64,000 bases of DNA from Acidimicrobiales bacterium (GCA_016845305.1 JAERSW010000039.1:43922-107921); one strand, 5' to 3'. Shown: positions 33,766 through 40,906, counted from the first letter of the stretch. Numbers and translations are program-made. Notes: generated by a model not told the origin, from the sequence alone.

Positions 33766-35216
33766 CAGTAGATCCTCGGGGTGATGGGTTCGATGACGGG
33801 GATGTCGTTGGCGGCGTCGAACGCCATGACCGCGCACACGGCAGCGTCGATCTTCTTGGACGAGCCGGTGTGGTCCTTGACGATGCGGGCACCGAGCCGG
33901 TCGACCTTGAGCCGGCAGTTCTCGATGTGGCGGAGCAGCTGCGGCCGCAGCTCGTTCTCGACGACCTGGAGGTGCCCGTCGAGGAGCGCGTCGGCGAACC
34001 GCTTGGTGGCCGGCACCATGCGGCGGGCGTTCTGCGGGAACTCGACGACGGGGAGGCCGGGGTCCTCGCCGAGCTGCAACATGGCGGGGCCGATGAGGTA
34101 GCGGTCGTACATGACGGCGCGGGTCATGAGGCGTTCGGCGTGCTCGACGACGGCGGCGAGGAGGTCGGGGATGTCGACCCGGTAGTTGTCGGGGCCGTCG
34201 AGCGGTTTCTCCTGGAGGTGCAGCAGCTCGACGCGGCCATCGGCGGTCGCAGCGACGACGGCGGACGCGTCGGATGACCAGGAGCCGTCGACGGCGATGA
34301 TCGGATGGTCCTCGGGGGTGAGTGGTTCGCAGGTGCCGATGAGGTCGAGCTGGTGGGGTTCGAGCCACACGTCGCGGTTCGATGTCCACGCGGCGAGGTG
34401 GAGGCGTTTGAACTCCGGCGTGGGGAGTTGCTTGAGTTGCGACGCGAGGTACTCCTCGGTGATCCAGTCGCCGTAGGCGGGGTGAGCGGCCGCCCAGGTG
34501 GCCGGGTCGGTGTGGTCGTCGTCGGGGTGCGGCGGGTTCCACCACGACCACCACGTGTCGTCGTCGACCTCGCCGGCCTGGACGCGGCGGTCGTACTCGA
34601 CGAGGTTCGCCAACGGGTTCCCCTCGCCGGACCCGGCGGTCGTGATGTGCACGAGTAGTGACTGGCGGCGGGCACCGGAGCCGGACAGGAGCGCCTCGTA
34701 CAGCTCGCCGTCGGGGTGGCACCACGTCTCGTCGACGATCGACACGACCGGGGACAGGCCGTGAGCGAGGGCACCGTCGGACGACAGGACGCGGCACACC
34801 GCGCCGGTCGAGGGCACCGAGATCGCGTCCTTGAACACTTCGGAGGCGGTCGTCAGGTCAGGGTCCGCGTCGATCGTGTCCTTGATGTTCTGGAACACGA
34901 TGCGTGCCTGGTCCTTGGAGCCGGCGACGCAGTACACCTCGCAGCCCGGCTCCCCCGACGCGAACAGCGCCCAGGTGGCGACGCCGGACAGCAGCAGCGA
35001 CTTGCCGGACTTGCGGGGCAGGATGACGAGGCCCTGCCGGTGCTTCCAGCGGCCCTGGTCGTCGAGGCGGAACAGACCGTCGAGGATGCTCCGCTGCCAG
35101 TCGCGCAGCTCGACGAGTTCGCCGGCGTACTCGCCGCGTGTGTGGCGGACGAACTCCTCGGTGAACTCGGCGACGAGTGGCCCGAGCGACGCCGGCGGCT
35201 TCGTCTTAGCCGGCAC
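33765..35216 (-). CDS. Large terminase subunit (HK97-like)
   Basis: 483 residues. ATPase: Walker A-like LPRKSGKSLLLSG, Walker B VVSIVDETWCH; nuclease: VDGSWSSDASAVVAA (first Asp), MYDRYLIGP, and a late acidic motif DAAVCAVMAFDAA. Packages DNA into proheads. Start overlaps the small subunit by 11 nt. The family usually cuts cos or pac sites; the prophage ends give no clue. Confidence 0.93.
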   Translation of the reverse strand: MPAKTKPPASLGPLVAEFTEEFVRHTRGEYAGELVELRDWQRSILDGLFRLDDQGRWKHRQGLVILPRKSGKSLLLSGVATWALFASGEPGCEVYCVAGSKDQARIVFQNIKDTIDADPDLTTASEVFKDAISVPSTGAVCRVLSSDGALAHGLSPVVSIVDETWCHPDGELYEALLSGSGARRQSLLVHITTAGSGEGNPLANLVEYDRRVQAGEVDDDTWWSWWNPPHPDDDHTDPATWAAAHPAYGDWITEEYLASQLKQLPTPEFKRLHLAAWTSNRDVWLEPHQLDLIGTCEPLTPEDHPIIAVDGSWSSDASAVVAATADGRVELLHLQEKPLDGPDNYRVDIPDLLAAVVEHAERLMTRAVMYDRYLIGPAMLQLGEDPGLPVVEFPQNARRMVPATKRFADALLDGHLQVVENELRPQLLRHIENCRLKVDRLGARIVKDHTGSSKKIDAAVCAVMAFDAANDIPVIEPITPRIY

Positions 35217-35661
35217 GGTTCGAGAACCGCGACAGCCTGGACTCGGTCTCCGCGGCCTGCGCGACCACCAGGCCGAGCTTCGCCCTCGCGGTCGGCGTCA
35301 GGCCGAGCTGCGAATACGCGGACATCAGCTCCTTCTGGGAACGCTGCACCGCCCAGTGCCACTGCAACTTCATCTCGGGCTTGCGGGTCGCGGCCATCGT
35401 CCGCTTCAACGTGTCGACCTGGTCGGCGAGTTCGCAGCACAACGTCACCGCCGGCACATCCGACGGGCCGAGCCACACCTGCGCGGCGACCCACACCTGG
35501 TCCCAGACACGGGTGCCGGCCTTCTTGAGATGGCCGGGGGGTTTCGGCGGCGCGGGCAGCGTCGAGCCGACCGTGGTCATGGCGGGGAGGCGGCGCTGGC
35601 CGGGGTTGCCGGTTCTCAGCTTCTCCTCGAGGGGCTTCGGGGGTCTGCCGGCGTTCACCAC
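35206..35661 (-). CDS. Small terminase subunit
   Basis: 151 residues. GRPPKPLEEKLRTGNPGQRR is typical of P27/phage small terminases, followed by PPGHLKKAGTRVWDQV and a helical core. Recognises packaging sites and hands DNA to the large subunit. ATG at 35661; about 90 nt separate it from the HNH gene, a region with a T-less GC stretch and no clear promoter. Confidence 0.88.
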   Translation of the reverse strand: MVNAGRPPKPLEEKLRTGNPGQRRLPAMTTVGSTLPAPPKPPGHLKKAGTRVWDQVWVAAQVWLGPSDVPAVTLCCELADQVDTLKRTMAATRKPEMKLQWHWAVQRSQKELMSAYSQLGLTPTARAKLGLVVAQAAETESRLSRFSNRAG

Positions 35662-35752
35662 CGAATCACGCCCCCTTCCCGGTTTTCGCAGCGGAAAACG
35701 GAAGGCTCAGGGGGCTGCGGGTCACGCCGAGGCCCCTCAAAAAGGGGGGGTG

Positions 35753-36088
35753 CTACAAGCCGTCGAGGGTGCGTCGGAACCGTCGGTCCTGGCCGGACTT
35801 CGCCGAGTTGCAGCTGCGGCACAGGACCATGATCCCGCCGGCGGTCGACCCGGGGATGACGTGGTCGACGGTCAGGTCGTCGGTCGCCCCGCAGCGGGTG
35901 CACCAGGGCTGCTCGGAGCGTGCCTGCTTGGACAGGCGGTTCCACGCTGCGTCGTAGCGGGTGCGGGCGATCCGGCCGGGATGCGTGGGGAGGCGGTGTT
36001 GGGAGTGTTCGTCGCAGCGGGGCGGCTGGTCGGTGAGGTTGCCGCAGCCGGCTTCGAGGCAGATCACTCTGGGGCGCATGGTTGCCAC
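35753..36088 (-). CDS. HNH endonuclease
   Basis: 111 residues. Two zinc pairs (C63-x2-C66 and C90-x2-C93) bracket the bba-metal motif: VDH (H76) and CNSAKSG (N94 and K97). Located directly upstream of the terminase genes, as in many HK97-type phages where HNH is needed for cos cleavage and packaging. GTG start, 4 nt downstream of the second 39-bp repeat; extra N-terminal Cys (C10, C15, C25) may form another zinc site. Confidence 0.9.
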   Translation of the reverse strand: MATMRPRVICLEAGCGNLTDQPPRCDEHSQHRLPTHPGRIARTRYDAAWNRLSKQARSEQPWCTRCGATDDLTVDHVIPGSTAGGIMVLCRSCNSAKSGQDRRFRRTLDGL

Positions 36089-36091
36089 TCG

Positions 36092-36130
36092 ACCACAAGC
36101 GTGTCAGCCCGCAGTGACGTCGTGGCGGAT
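36092..36130. repeat. 39-bp phage repeat, copy 2 (upstream of HNH)
   Basis: Second copy of the element at 32083-32121; the half-sites GTCA-N8-TGAC are kept at the same spacing although the loop differs at several positions, which suggests a dimeric protein site. It sits in the gap between two leftward genes, next to the HNH start. Confidence 0.65.
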
Positions 36131-36501
36131 CAGTCGTAGCAGCCCTGGCGGTCCATCTTGTCGTGGAGCCATTGCATGACGTGGACGCCGTTACGGCCGT
36201 ACTTGCGCTTGAGGCCGTCGCGGGCCGAGTCGATCCAGTCGAACGCTTCCTGCAGCTCGGAGCATTCCTGGCCGAACCTGTCGACCTGACGCTTGAGGTC
36301 GTAGTCGTAGTGGCCGAGCCACTTGGCCGGCGCACGGCTCGTCGTCGTAGTGACGGCTGGCCGGCGGTCCTCGAGGTCGACCTGGTCGGCGTCGCCGACG
36401 CCGCGTGCCCAGGCGAATAGGAGCATGGCGACGAGGACGATCGCGACGACGGTGTTGCGGACCTTCTGCGGCAGGTTCTTCCACCGATTGAGGGCATCCA
36501 T
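36130..36501 (-). CDS. Membrane-anchored phage protein
   Basis: 123 residues: basic N-terminus (DALNRWKNLPQKVR), one TM (NTVVAIVLVAMLLFAWARGV), a Thr-rich linker (AVTTTTSRAPAKW) and a C-terminal helical domain with two Cys (QECSEL, RQGCYD). Probably exported with the C-domain outside. Produced from the early region, so it might act in superinfection exclusion; that is a guess. Confidence 0.6.
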   Translation of the reverse strand: MDALNRWKNLPQKVRNTVVAIVLVAMLLFAWARGVGDADQVDLEDRRPAVTTTTSRAPAKWLGHYDYDLKRQVDRFGQECSELQEAFDWIDSARDGLKRKYGRNGVHVMQWLHDKMDRQGCYD

Positions 36502-36510
36502 GCGGTCACG

Positions 36511-36999
36511 TTATGCGCGCTTTCGCCGTAGTGCCGGGTGGATGTTCTTCAGGTTCTGGGCGTAGCAGGCTCGGCTGCAGAACCCTTTCTGTCGGATTGT
36601 GGTGCGGAACGTGGTGCGACAGTTCGGGCAGGTGCGGACGAATCCTCTGAACGCGGTGCCGTCGGTTCCTCGGCGGCCGTTGCGGATGATGCGGCGTTCC
36701 CGTTCGGACTTGCCGCCCCAGATGCCGAAGCGTTGGACGGTGAACAGGGCGTATTCGAGGCACTTCTGGGTGACGGGGCATTCCTGGCAGACGGCGCGTG
36801 CCTTCTCGAGGCCGTCGGTGTCGCCTCGTTCAGGGAAGAACATGTTGGTGTCGAGTCCTCGGCAGGCTCCTCGGTGGACCCATGAGTCGGCGTGGACGCG
36901 TTTGTGGCCGCAGTAGCGGCACAGCTCATAGCCGTCGTCGGCGAACCACGTGTACCCGTCGGGCGCGGAGCACTGCCGGCATTCGTGGAACGTGTCCAT
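36511..36999 (-). CDS. Phage WhiB-like regulator with flanking Cys modules
   Basis: 162 residues, twice the usual WhiB length. N-terminal ribbon: C7-x2-C10 and C27-x2-C30. WhiB core: C46, C71-x2-C74, C80, the GIWGG turn at 92-96 and a basic patch (KSERERRIIRNGRR). C-terminal ribbon: C124-x2-C127 and C141-x3-C145. The phage TM4 WhiB protein represses host whiB2 and gives superinfection exclusion; a similar role is possible. The host gene at 13742 has the plain architecture, so the extra modules are a phage elaboration. Confidence 0.85.
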   Translation of the reverse strand: MDTFHECRQCSAPDGYTWFADDGYELCRYCGHKRVHADSWVHRGACRGLDTNMFFPERGDTDGLEKARAVCQECPVTQKCLEYALFTVQRFGIWGGKSERERRIIRNGRRGTDGTAFRGFVRTCPNCRTTFRTTIRQKGFCSRACYAQNLKNIHPALRRKRA

Positions 37000-37406
37000 C
37001 AGCGGATCCGCGGGGTCGGCTGCGGGACGATGCGGACGGGGGTGTAGTCGCCTCGGTTCTTGCGGCGTGCCTGGGCGTCGAGGGCTTCCTGGTGTTCGGC
37101 CTTGGTGATCTGCTTGCGGGTGCGGGGCGCGTCCTGGGGGCCGGTGGCGTGGAGTAGCCGGATGGCGTTGTCGAGGTGCTCGAGGAGCGGGGCGGCGTGC
37201 CGGTTGATGCCTTGGAGGGCGGTGCGGGCGCGTTGGTCGCCGACGGAGTGGATGTCGACGACGTCGCCGCCGGATACCTGGACCCGGTCGCCGGCCCCGG
37301 TGTTCTCGTAGGCCAGCACGAGGAGGTCTTCGAGTTCGACCGATACCAGGTGCGCTGATGCGGCGAGGCGTGTCATGAGGCGTCGCAGGTCGCCGTCATC
37401 GGCCAT
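36999..37406 (-). CDS. Uncharacterised phage protein (135 aa)
   Basis: Mostly helical: GDLRRLMTRLAASAHLVSVE, LLVLAYENTGAGDRVQVSGG, then ARTALQGINRHAAPLLEHLD, and a basic end (KQITKAEHQEALDAQARRKN). Shape resembles small proteins in actinophage early regions, but no family recognised. ATG overlaps the upstream gene by 11 nt. Confidence 0.6.
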   Translation of the reverse strand: MADDGDLRRLMTRLAASAHLVSVELEDLLVLAYENTGAGDRVQVSGGDVVDIHSVGDQRARTALQGINRHAAPLLEHLDNAIRLLHATGPQDAPRTRKQITKAEHQEALDAQARRKNRGDYTPVRIVPQPTPRIR

Positions 37407-37572
37407 CTTCGGCGTCCTCGAGGAGCTGGTCGACGAACGTGCAGACGAGCCGGTACTTGAGGCGCACTCCGAGGTGGTCCTCGTGGTCGAGGTAGGTGGT
37501 GGCGAGTTCCTCGAGGTGGCGCTTCATGAGGAGGAGGTGCGCCACCGGTGTGAGGTCCGCTTCGTACATCAT
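37396..37572 (-). CDS. Small phage protein (58 aa)
   Basis: MMYEADLTPVAHLLLMKRHL, then EELATTYLDHEDHLGVRLK and a helical end (CTFVDQLLEDAEDG). The start is set by an ATGA-type overlap with the preceding gene; the second Met (37569) is equally possible. No function assigned. Confidence 0.55.
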   Translation of the reverse strand: MMYEADLTPVAHLLLMKRHLEELATTYLDHEDHLGVRLKYRLVCTFVDQLLEDAEDGR

Positions 37573-37817
37573 CGGTTCTCGGCGCTTGCTTCGAGTTCGA
37601 GAAGGCGGATGACCAGGTCGTTCCACTTCGCGGTCGTGAACGTCTCGTAGGCAACGGCGAAAAGCGGGTCGTCGTCGACGGCCCATCCGAGGGCTGCGAG
37701 GCGCTCGCGTTCGATCCGCCGGCCCTCTAGCACCATCTCGGCGGTCTTCCCGGTCTGCATCATGGCGAGGACAAGGTCTCGGGTGGCTGGTTCCCTGTCC
37801 ACGGGGTCTCCGTTCAT
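37569..37817 (-). CDS. Small phage protein (82 aa)
   Basis: Helical, acidic: REPATRDLVLAMMQTGKTAE, EGRRIERERLAALGW, FAVAYETFTTAKWNDLVIRL. Start in an ATGA overlap with the secreted protein gene. No family recognised. Confidence 0.55.
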   Translation of the reverse strand: MNGDPVDREPATRDLVLAMMQTGKTAEMVLEGRRIERERLAALGWAVDDDPLFAVAYETFTTAKWNDLVIRLLELEASAENR

Positions 37818-38203
37818 CGCTTCTCGTAGAGGGCGTCGAGGGCGTTCCAGGTGAGACCGTTGGCGAGGAGCTGCGCTGCGGCGTCGTGGTCGAAGCAGTA
37901 CCGGTTCGGGATGCACGGGAACGCGACGGCCAGCACAGCCATCGTGCGGTCGTAGGGCCAGCCGGCGGCTTCGAGGGTGTGGTGGGTGTCGCCGTTGGCG
38001 AGTGGCCCCCAGTACAGGATCGACCTCGAGGACGCCTGTGCGCCTTCGCCGACCTGGTACGGGTCGTCGAGGATGGTGCCGTCGTCTGCGAGGTATGCCT
38101 GGTCGACGGTGACGTGGACGTACTGGCCGGCTGCGCCGGCGGGACACGTTGATATCAACACGACGGCGACGGCCAGGGCGACGATGCGGAGCGTTCTACG
38201 CAT
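37814..38203 (-). CDS. Secreted phage protein (129 aa)
   Basis: Sec signal peptide MRRTLRIVALAVAVVLISTC with cleavage after AGA near residue 25; the mature part has two Cys (FPCIPNRYCFD) likely to form a disulfide and no recognised domain. An exported protein in the early region of a temperate phage could alter the cell surface (lysogenic conversion). Start overlaps the replication-type gene by 8 nt. Confidence 0.6.
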   Translation of the reverse strand: MRRTLRIVALAVAVVLISTCPAGAAGQYVHVTVDQAYLADDGTILDDPYQVGEGAQASSRSILYWGPLANGDTHHTLEAAGWPYDRTMAVLAVAFPCIPNRYCFDHDAAAQLLANGLTWNALDALYEKR

Positions 38204-38783
38204 CGAGCAGCTCCCGCATCCGCCGGATCTCGGTCAGGCCGCGTGCGAATCCACAGCCGTTTTCGCCCGGTTCGCTTTTCTGTAGTGGTTCTGTCTCTGT
38301 ATAGGGGCCAGAATCTGACCCACTAGCGACAGAATCTGGCCCTCCCCGGCCAGATTCTGGCCCCCCATCGGGGCTGTTCTCCACAGGGGGCCAGAATCTG
38401 GCCCCCGCGGCGTTTGGAGCCGTTCTAAGCGTTCCGACGGCGAACACCTCGCAGAACCCGCACTCGCACCCTGTCGGCGGCTCAGACAGGCGCAGGAGCC
38501 ACCGTGAGACCTCTGTGCCGTGACCGCCGGACCGTCGGGCGACCAGGTCGAGGTCGACGAGGCCCGCGAGGGCGTTTTTCACGCCCGACGCGGACAGGCC
38601 GGTCATCGCGGCCAGCTCCGCCCGTGAGATTCGACGGGTCGGCACCTCGACGCAGTCGCAGTCGCGGTCGCGCTTGTGGCCGCGGTTGCAGGAGGCGGCG
38701 TCGGCGAGGGCGAGGTGCACGAGGCGGGCACCGTTGCGGGCCGGCGAATGGCCCCACACCCACTGGGACACTCTGAGGCTCAC
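38196..38783 (-). CDS. Winged-helix replication-initiator-like protein
   Basis: 195 residues from a GTG (GTGA overlap). N-terminus SLRVSQWVWGHSPARNGARL, then a zinc-like cluster (CNRGHKRDRDCDCVEV), then a wHTH: RRISRAELAAMTGLSASGVK with NALAGLVDLDLVARR. C-terminal part is Gly/Ser/Pro/Asp-rich and disordered; exactly there the DNA carries four phased palindromes (38308-38401). An initiator with its origin inside its own gene is known from lambda O. The role is inferred from this. Confidence 0.7.
   Translation of the reverse strand: MSLRVSQWVWGHSPARNGARLVHLALADAASCNRGHKRDRDCDCVEVPTRRISRAELAAMTGLSASGVKNALAGLVDLDLVARRSGGHGTEVSRWLLRLSEPPTGCECGFCEVFAVGTLRTAPNAAGARFWPPVENSPDGGPESGRGGPDSVASGSDSGPYTETEPLQKSEPGENGCGFARGLTEIRRMRELLDA
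38308..38401. repeat. Iteron array, candidate phage replication origin
   Basis: Four copies of the near-palindrome CCAGAATCTGG (centres 38313, 38334, 38355 and 38396; third copy inverted, first two with one end mismatch). Centre spacings are 21, 21 and 41 bp, so all lie on one face of the helix. A comparatively T-rich stretch (38262-38303) adjoins on one side and could be the unwinding element. Confidence 0.75.
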
Positions 38784-39007
38784 GACAGGTCCTCCTTCGT
38801 CGCACCGGGGACGAGGTCGACGCCCTGGTTGAACCGTTCCGAGATGCGGCGGCGGATCGCGTTGCCGACCGGCCGTTGGAACGCGGTGAGCTGCCGGATC
38901 GACTCGGCTCGTCTGGTGTTCTCGGTGAACTCGAAGCGGTACCGGAGCGTCTCCATGAGGACGACCATCTCCTCGTGGGTGAACCTGAGTACGAACGTCG
39001 GCTTCAT
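38780..39007 (-). CDS. Small phage protein (75 aa)
   Basis: MKPTFVLRFTHEEMVVLMET, then a basic helix (LRYRFEFTENTRRAESIRQL) and AIRRRISERFNQGVDL. Looks like a small DNA-binding helical protein. Coupled by ATGA to the preceding gene and by GTGA to the next, so it is a real member of the early operon. Confidence 0.58.
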   Translation of the reverse strand: MKPTFVLRFTHEEMVVLMETLRYRFEFTENTRRAESIRQLTAFQRPVGNAIRRRISERFNQGVDLVPGATKEDLS

Positions 39008-39585
39008 GCCGCCTCCTCCCGATGGCACTCCCAGTGGCCGAACCCCTGCGGTGTCCGATAGGCCAACCAGGCCGACACGGCGAGTTGGTCGAGCGGGTTC
39101 CAGATGTCGCCGGCGTTGCGGTAGCCGGCACCGGCGGCCTTCTTCGCCCTGGACGGCCAGTAGCCGTCGAGGTGCTGCAACAGGCCGGCGGCGTTCATGC
39201 CGTTCGCAGCCGGCGTGTCGTTGTACGCGTGCGGGTCGCCGGACGACTCACACGCGATGAGGCCGAGGACCAGGTCGACGTGTTCCGGTCGGAACCAGAC
39301 CGCCACATACGGCCTCCAGCCCTCGACGGCGGACGGCCACACGACCGGAGGCACCGTCGTCGACGTCGAGGTGGTGGTGGCCGGCGTGCCACCACCTCCG
39401 AGCAGAGCAACGCCGGCCACCGTGGTGGATGGAGCAGGGGCCGGCCGGGACGGGTGAAGGGCCGACGACGGAATGGATGCGACCGTCGTCGGGGGCGTCG
39501 TGCCGGCCGGCCCCTGCTCCGCTGTGAGTGGCGACCCGGACAGCGAAGTGTCCAGGGTCTCGGTTCCGCATGACAGCAGGGTCAT
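39004..39585 (-). CDS. Secreted lysozyme/transglycosylase-fold protein
   Basis: 193 residues from ATG 39585 (ATGA overlap). Ser/Thr/Pro linker in the first half, then a goose-lysozyme/SLT-like domain: VLGLIACESSGDPHAYNDT with the catalytic Glu after Cys, NGMNAAGLLQHLDGYW, WNPLDQLAVSAWLAYRTPQG and FGHWECH. The N-terminus LLSC could be a lipobox only if a longer signal is used (in-frame upstream codons give RLATGCGVALMTLLSC), so the true start may be upstream. It is in the early operon, not the lysis cassette, so a role in DNA entry or superinfection is possible. Confidence 0.7.
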   Translation of the reverse strand: MTLLSCGTETLDTSLSGSPLTAEQGPAGTTPPTTVASIPSSALHPSRPAPAPSTTVAGVALLGGGGTPATTTSTSTTVPPVVWPSAVEGWRPYVAVWFRPEHVDLVLGLIACESSGDPHAYNDTPAANGMNAAGLLQHLDGYWPSRAKKAAGAGYRNAGDIWNPLDQLAVSAWLAYRTPQGFGHWECHREEAA

Positions 39586-39905
39586 GAGAGCCACTCCACA
39601 ACCTGTGGCCAGTCGGACGGCCGTGCGACGTGCGTTTCGACGCCGGGGCAGCCGTCCAGGAGGCCGAGGACTTCTCGTTGGGCGACGGTGAGCCGCCCCG
39701 TTTCGCGCTTCAGTTCGAGGAACAGGACCCTCGGTGGGCGGATGAGGACCAGGTCGGGGAACCCGGGCGTCGAACGGCGCGAGTCGTACGTGTGGTAGGT
39801 CCACCAGCCGAGCAGCTGGGCGGCGTCGAGGACGGTCTGCTGCCATTGCTTCTCGGTTACGACGCCGGAAACAGGGTCGATTGCGTGAGCCGGAACACCT
39901 GGCAT
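39582..39905 (-). CDS. VRR-NUC nuclease
   Basis: 107 residues. PD-(D/E)xK fold: TEKQWQQTVLDAAQLLGWW (Glu), STPGFPDLVLIRPPRVLFLE (Asp then ExK, LELKRETGRL) and AQREVLGLLDG. Phage VRR-NUC proteins act as structure-specific nucleases (Holliday junctions or flaps) in replication/recombination. ATG at 39905 gives the normal family length. Confidence 0.88.
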   Translation of the reverse strand: MPGVPAHAIDPVSGVVTEKQWQQTVLDAAQLLGWWTYHTYDSRRSTPGFPDLVLIRPPRVLFLELKRETGRLTVAQREVLGLLDGCPGVETHVARPSDWPQVVEWLS

Positions 39906-40165
39906 GGCCGTCCTCCTTCCGTGGTGGAGCGGCCGTGGAACTCGACGACGCCGGCGTCCTGCAGTTCGCGGCGGCGGGTGCGGATCGTGGACGGCCCCGT
40001 GGAGCCGTGGCGTGCCTGGTAGGCGGCGACGAGCTGCTCGTCGGTCATCGGGCCGAGGGAGGCGAACAGGTCGCGGACGTTGGCCTGGATGTCGGTCAGG
40101 TCGAGGCCGGCTGGGGCGGCGTGCGACGTCGACGGGTCCGTCCACCGTGCAGCTGGGAGTCTCAT
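39857..40165 (-). CDS. Small winged-helix DNA-binding protein
   Basis: 102 residues: NVRDLFASLGPMTDEQLVAA, then STIRTRRRELQDAGVVEFHG as recognition helix and wing, and a short tail. This looks like a MarR/replication-terminator-size wHTH. It is the only plain small HTH protein in the phage and so a candidate regulator, though it lies inside the leftward early operon rather than opposite to it. Confidence 0.68.
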   Translation of the reverse strand: MRLPAARWTDPSTSHAAPAGLDLTDIQANVRDLFASLGPMTDEQLVAAYQARHGSTGPSTIRTRRRELQDAGVVEFHGRSTTEGGRPCQVFRLTQSTLFPAS

Positions 40166-40812
40166 GACGCCTGCGGGGACGCAGCGTCGGCCTGGGCGAG
40201 GATCTGGCGGAGCAGCTCGGCGGTCTCCGGTGCGACCCGTGCGGGGATCGGGACCGGGATCCCGGCCTTGTCCAGCATCGACTTGGCGGTGCCCTTCCCG
40301 TACGAATCGAGTCCGTTCAGGGCGTCCCGGAAAGGGGAGGCGTCGACCAGATCAGGGTCGGGTTCCGGTTCGGGCATCGCCTCGCCGTTGAGGACCTTCT
40401 TCGCCTGGGTGGCCGGGTTCTCTCCTCGAGGTCGAGGCGGGGCCGGCGGGCGAGGCGGCGCAGCTGCGGCCGGGGCCGTGTGGTCGGGGAGGTCGGTGTC
40501 GCCCTCGATCGACTCGGCGTCCGCGTAGCCCAGGAGGCCGAGGACTCGGCCGAGGGCCTGGGTCATCGCCCGGTCGGGGTCGCGGGTGTCCTTGGATCCC
40601 TGAGCGCCGGGGACCGGGGGGCGGAGGGCGCGGGTTCCGTGCGCCTCGGCCAGCACCGCCCCTGTGTGGAGGTCGACGACGCGACACGAACCTGTAACGC
40701 GTGCAACGTCACCGACATGGTCTTCGGTGAACGATTGGATTAGGCCGTAGTCAACGGCCGGGAAGTCCTGACGGAACGCCTTGAGCTTGTCCGCCACTCG
40801 GATGATGTCCAT
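40162..40812 (-). CDS. Early phage protein, possible ssDNA-annealing type
   Basis: 216 residues; first gene of the leftward operon. N-terminal half: ADKLKAFRQDFPAVDYGLIQ, VVDLHTGAVLAEAHGTRAL, then DPDRAMTQALGRVLGLLGYA, a pattern (substrate-modification strand, then A-GRxLgxLGy helix) seen in Erf/Sak-like proteins and actinophage homologues; C-terminal half is Pro/Ala/Glu-rich with a short helical end. The annealing role is a weak guess from pattern and neighbouring VRR-NUC gene. Confidence 0.5.
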   Translation of the reverse strand: MDIIRVADKLKAFRQDFPAVDYGLIQSFTEDHVGDVARVTGSCRVVDLHTGAVLAEAHGTRALRPPVPGAQGSKDTRDPDRAMTQALGRVLGLLGYADAESIEGDTDLPDHTAPAAAAPPRPPAPPRPRGENPATQAKKVLNGEAMPEPEPDPDLVDASPFRDALNGLDSYGKGTAKSMLDKAGIPVPIPARVAPETAELLRQILAQADAASPQAS

Positions 40813-40888
40813 CTGCCAGCCCCCCTGGCTCGGTGGTTGTCACGGAGCGCAGGTACTTCGCTGGCGGGAGGAGGTCCGGTATGTCGGC

Positions 40889-40906
40889 AAAAGTTCGCAT
40901 GCCCCG
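40889..40906 (+). other. Candidate attR core
   Basis: AAAAGTTCGCATGCCCCG; see the left copy at 21200-21217 (17/18). Here it runs into the left arm of the 12-bp inverted repeat at 40897-40928, so the bacterial target may have been that dyad. Confidence 0.5.

Larger units (their letters stand above)
21200..40906. mobile_element. Complete-looking small siphovirus-type prophage (~19.7 kb)
   Basis: Bounded by an imperfect 18-nt repeat and containing integrase, replication-type genes, both terminase subunits, portal, HK97-type protease and capsid, connectors, tail tube, frameshifting chaperones, tape measure, tail tip/fibre, M15 endolysin and r1t-like holin, all in intact frames. Everything but integrase is on the minus strand. 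The prophage separates the divergent PPOX and E1a genes, each of which keeps its own start region. No recognisable C1-type repressor, Cro or excisionase is present. Confidence 0.9.

Noticed and set aside
22423..40440. CCTCGAGGTCGAGG repeated near 22423, 30530 and 40425
   Set aside because: CTCGAG-rich codon runs (Leu/Glu/Asp) produce this often at this GC content; no common position or spacing.
21241..40870. CGCTGGCGG at both prophage ends as an alternative att core
   Set aside because: It is only 9 bp of common GC-rich sequence, and with this core the other matching pair would be in the wrong order.
21200..40906. Idea that the element is a capsid-hijacking satellite
   Set aside because: It has its own portal, capsid, protease, tail, tape measure and lysis genes in intact frames, so it does not need a helper for structural proteins.
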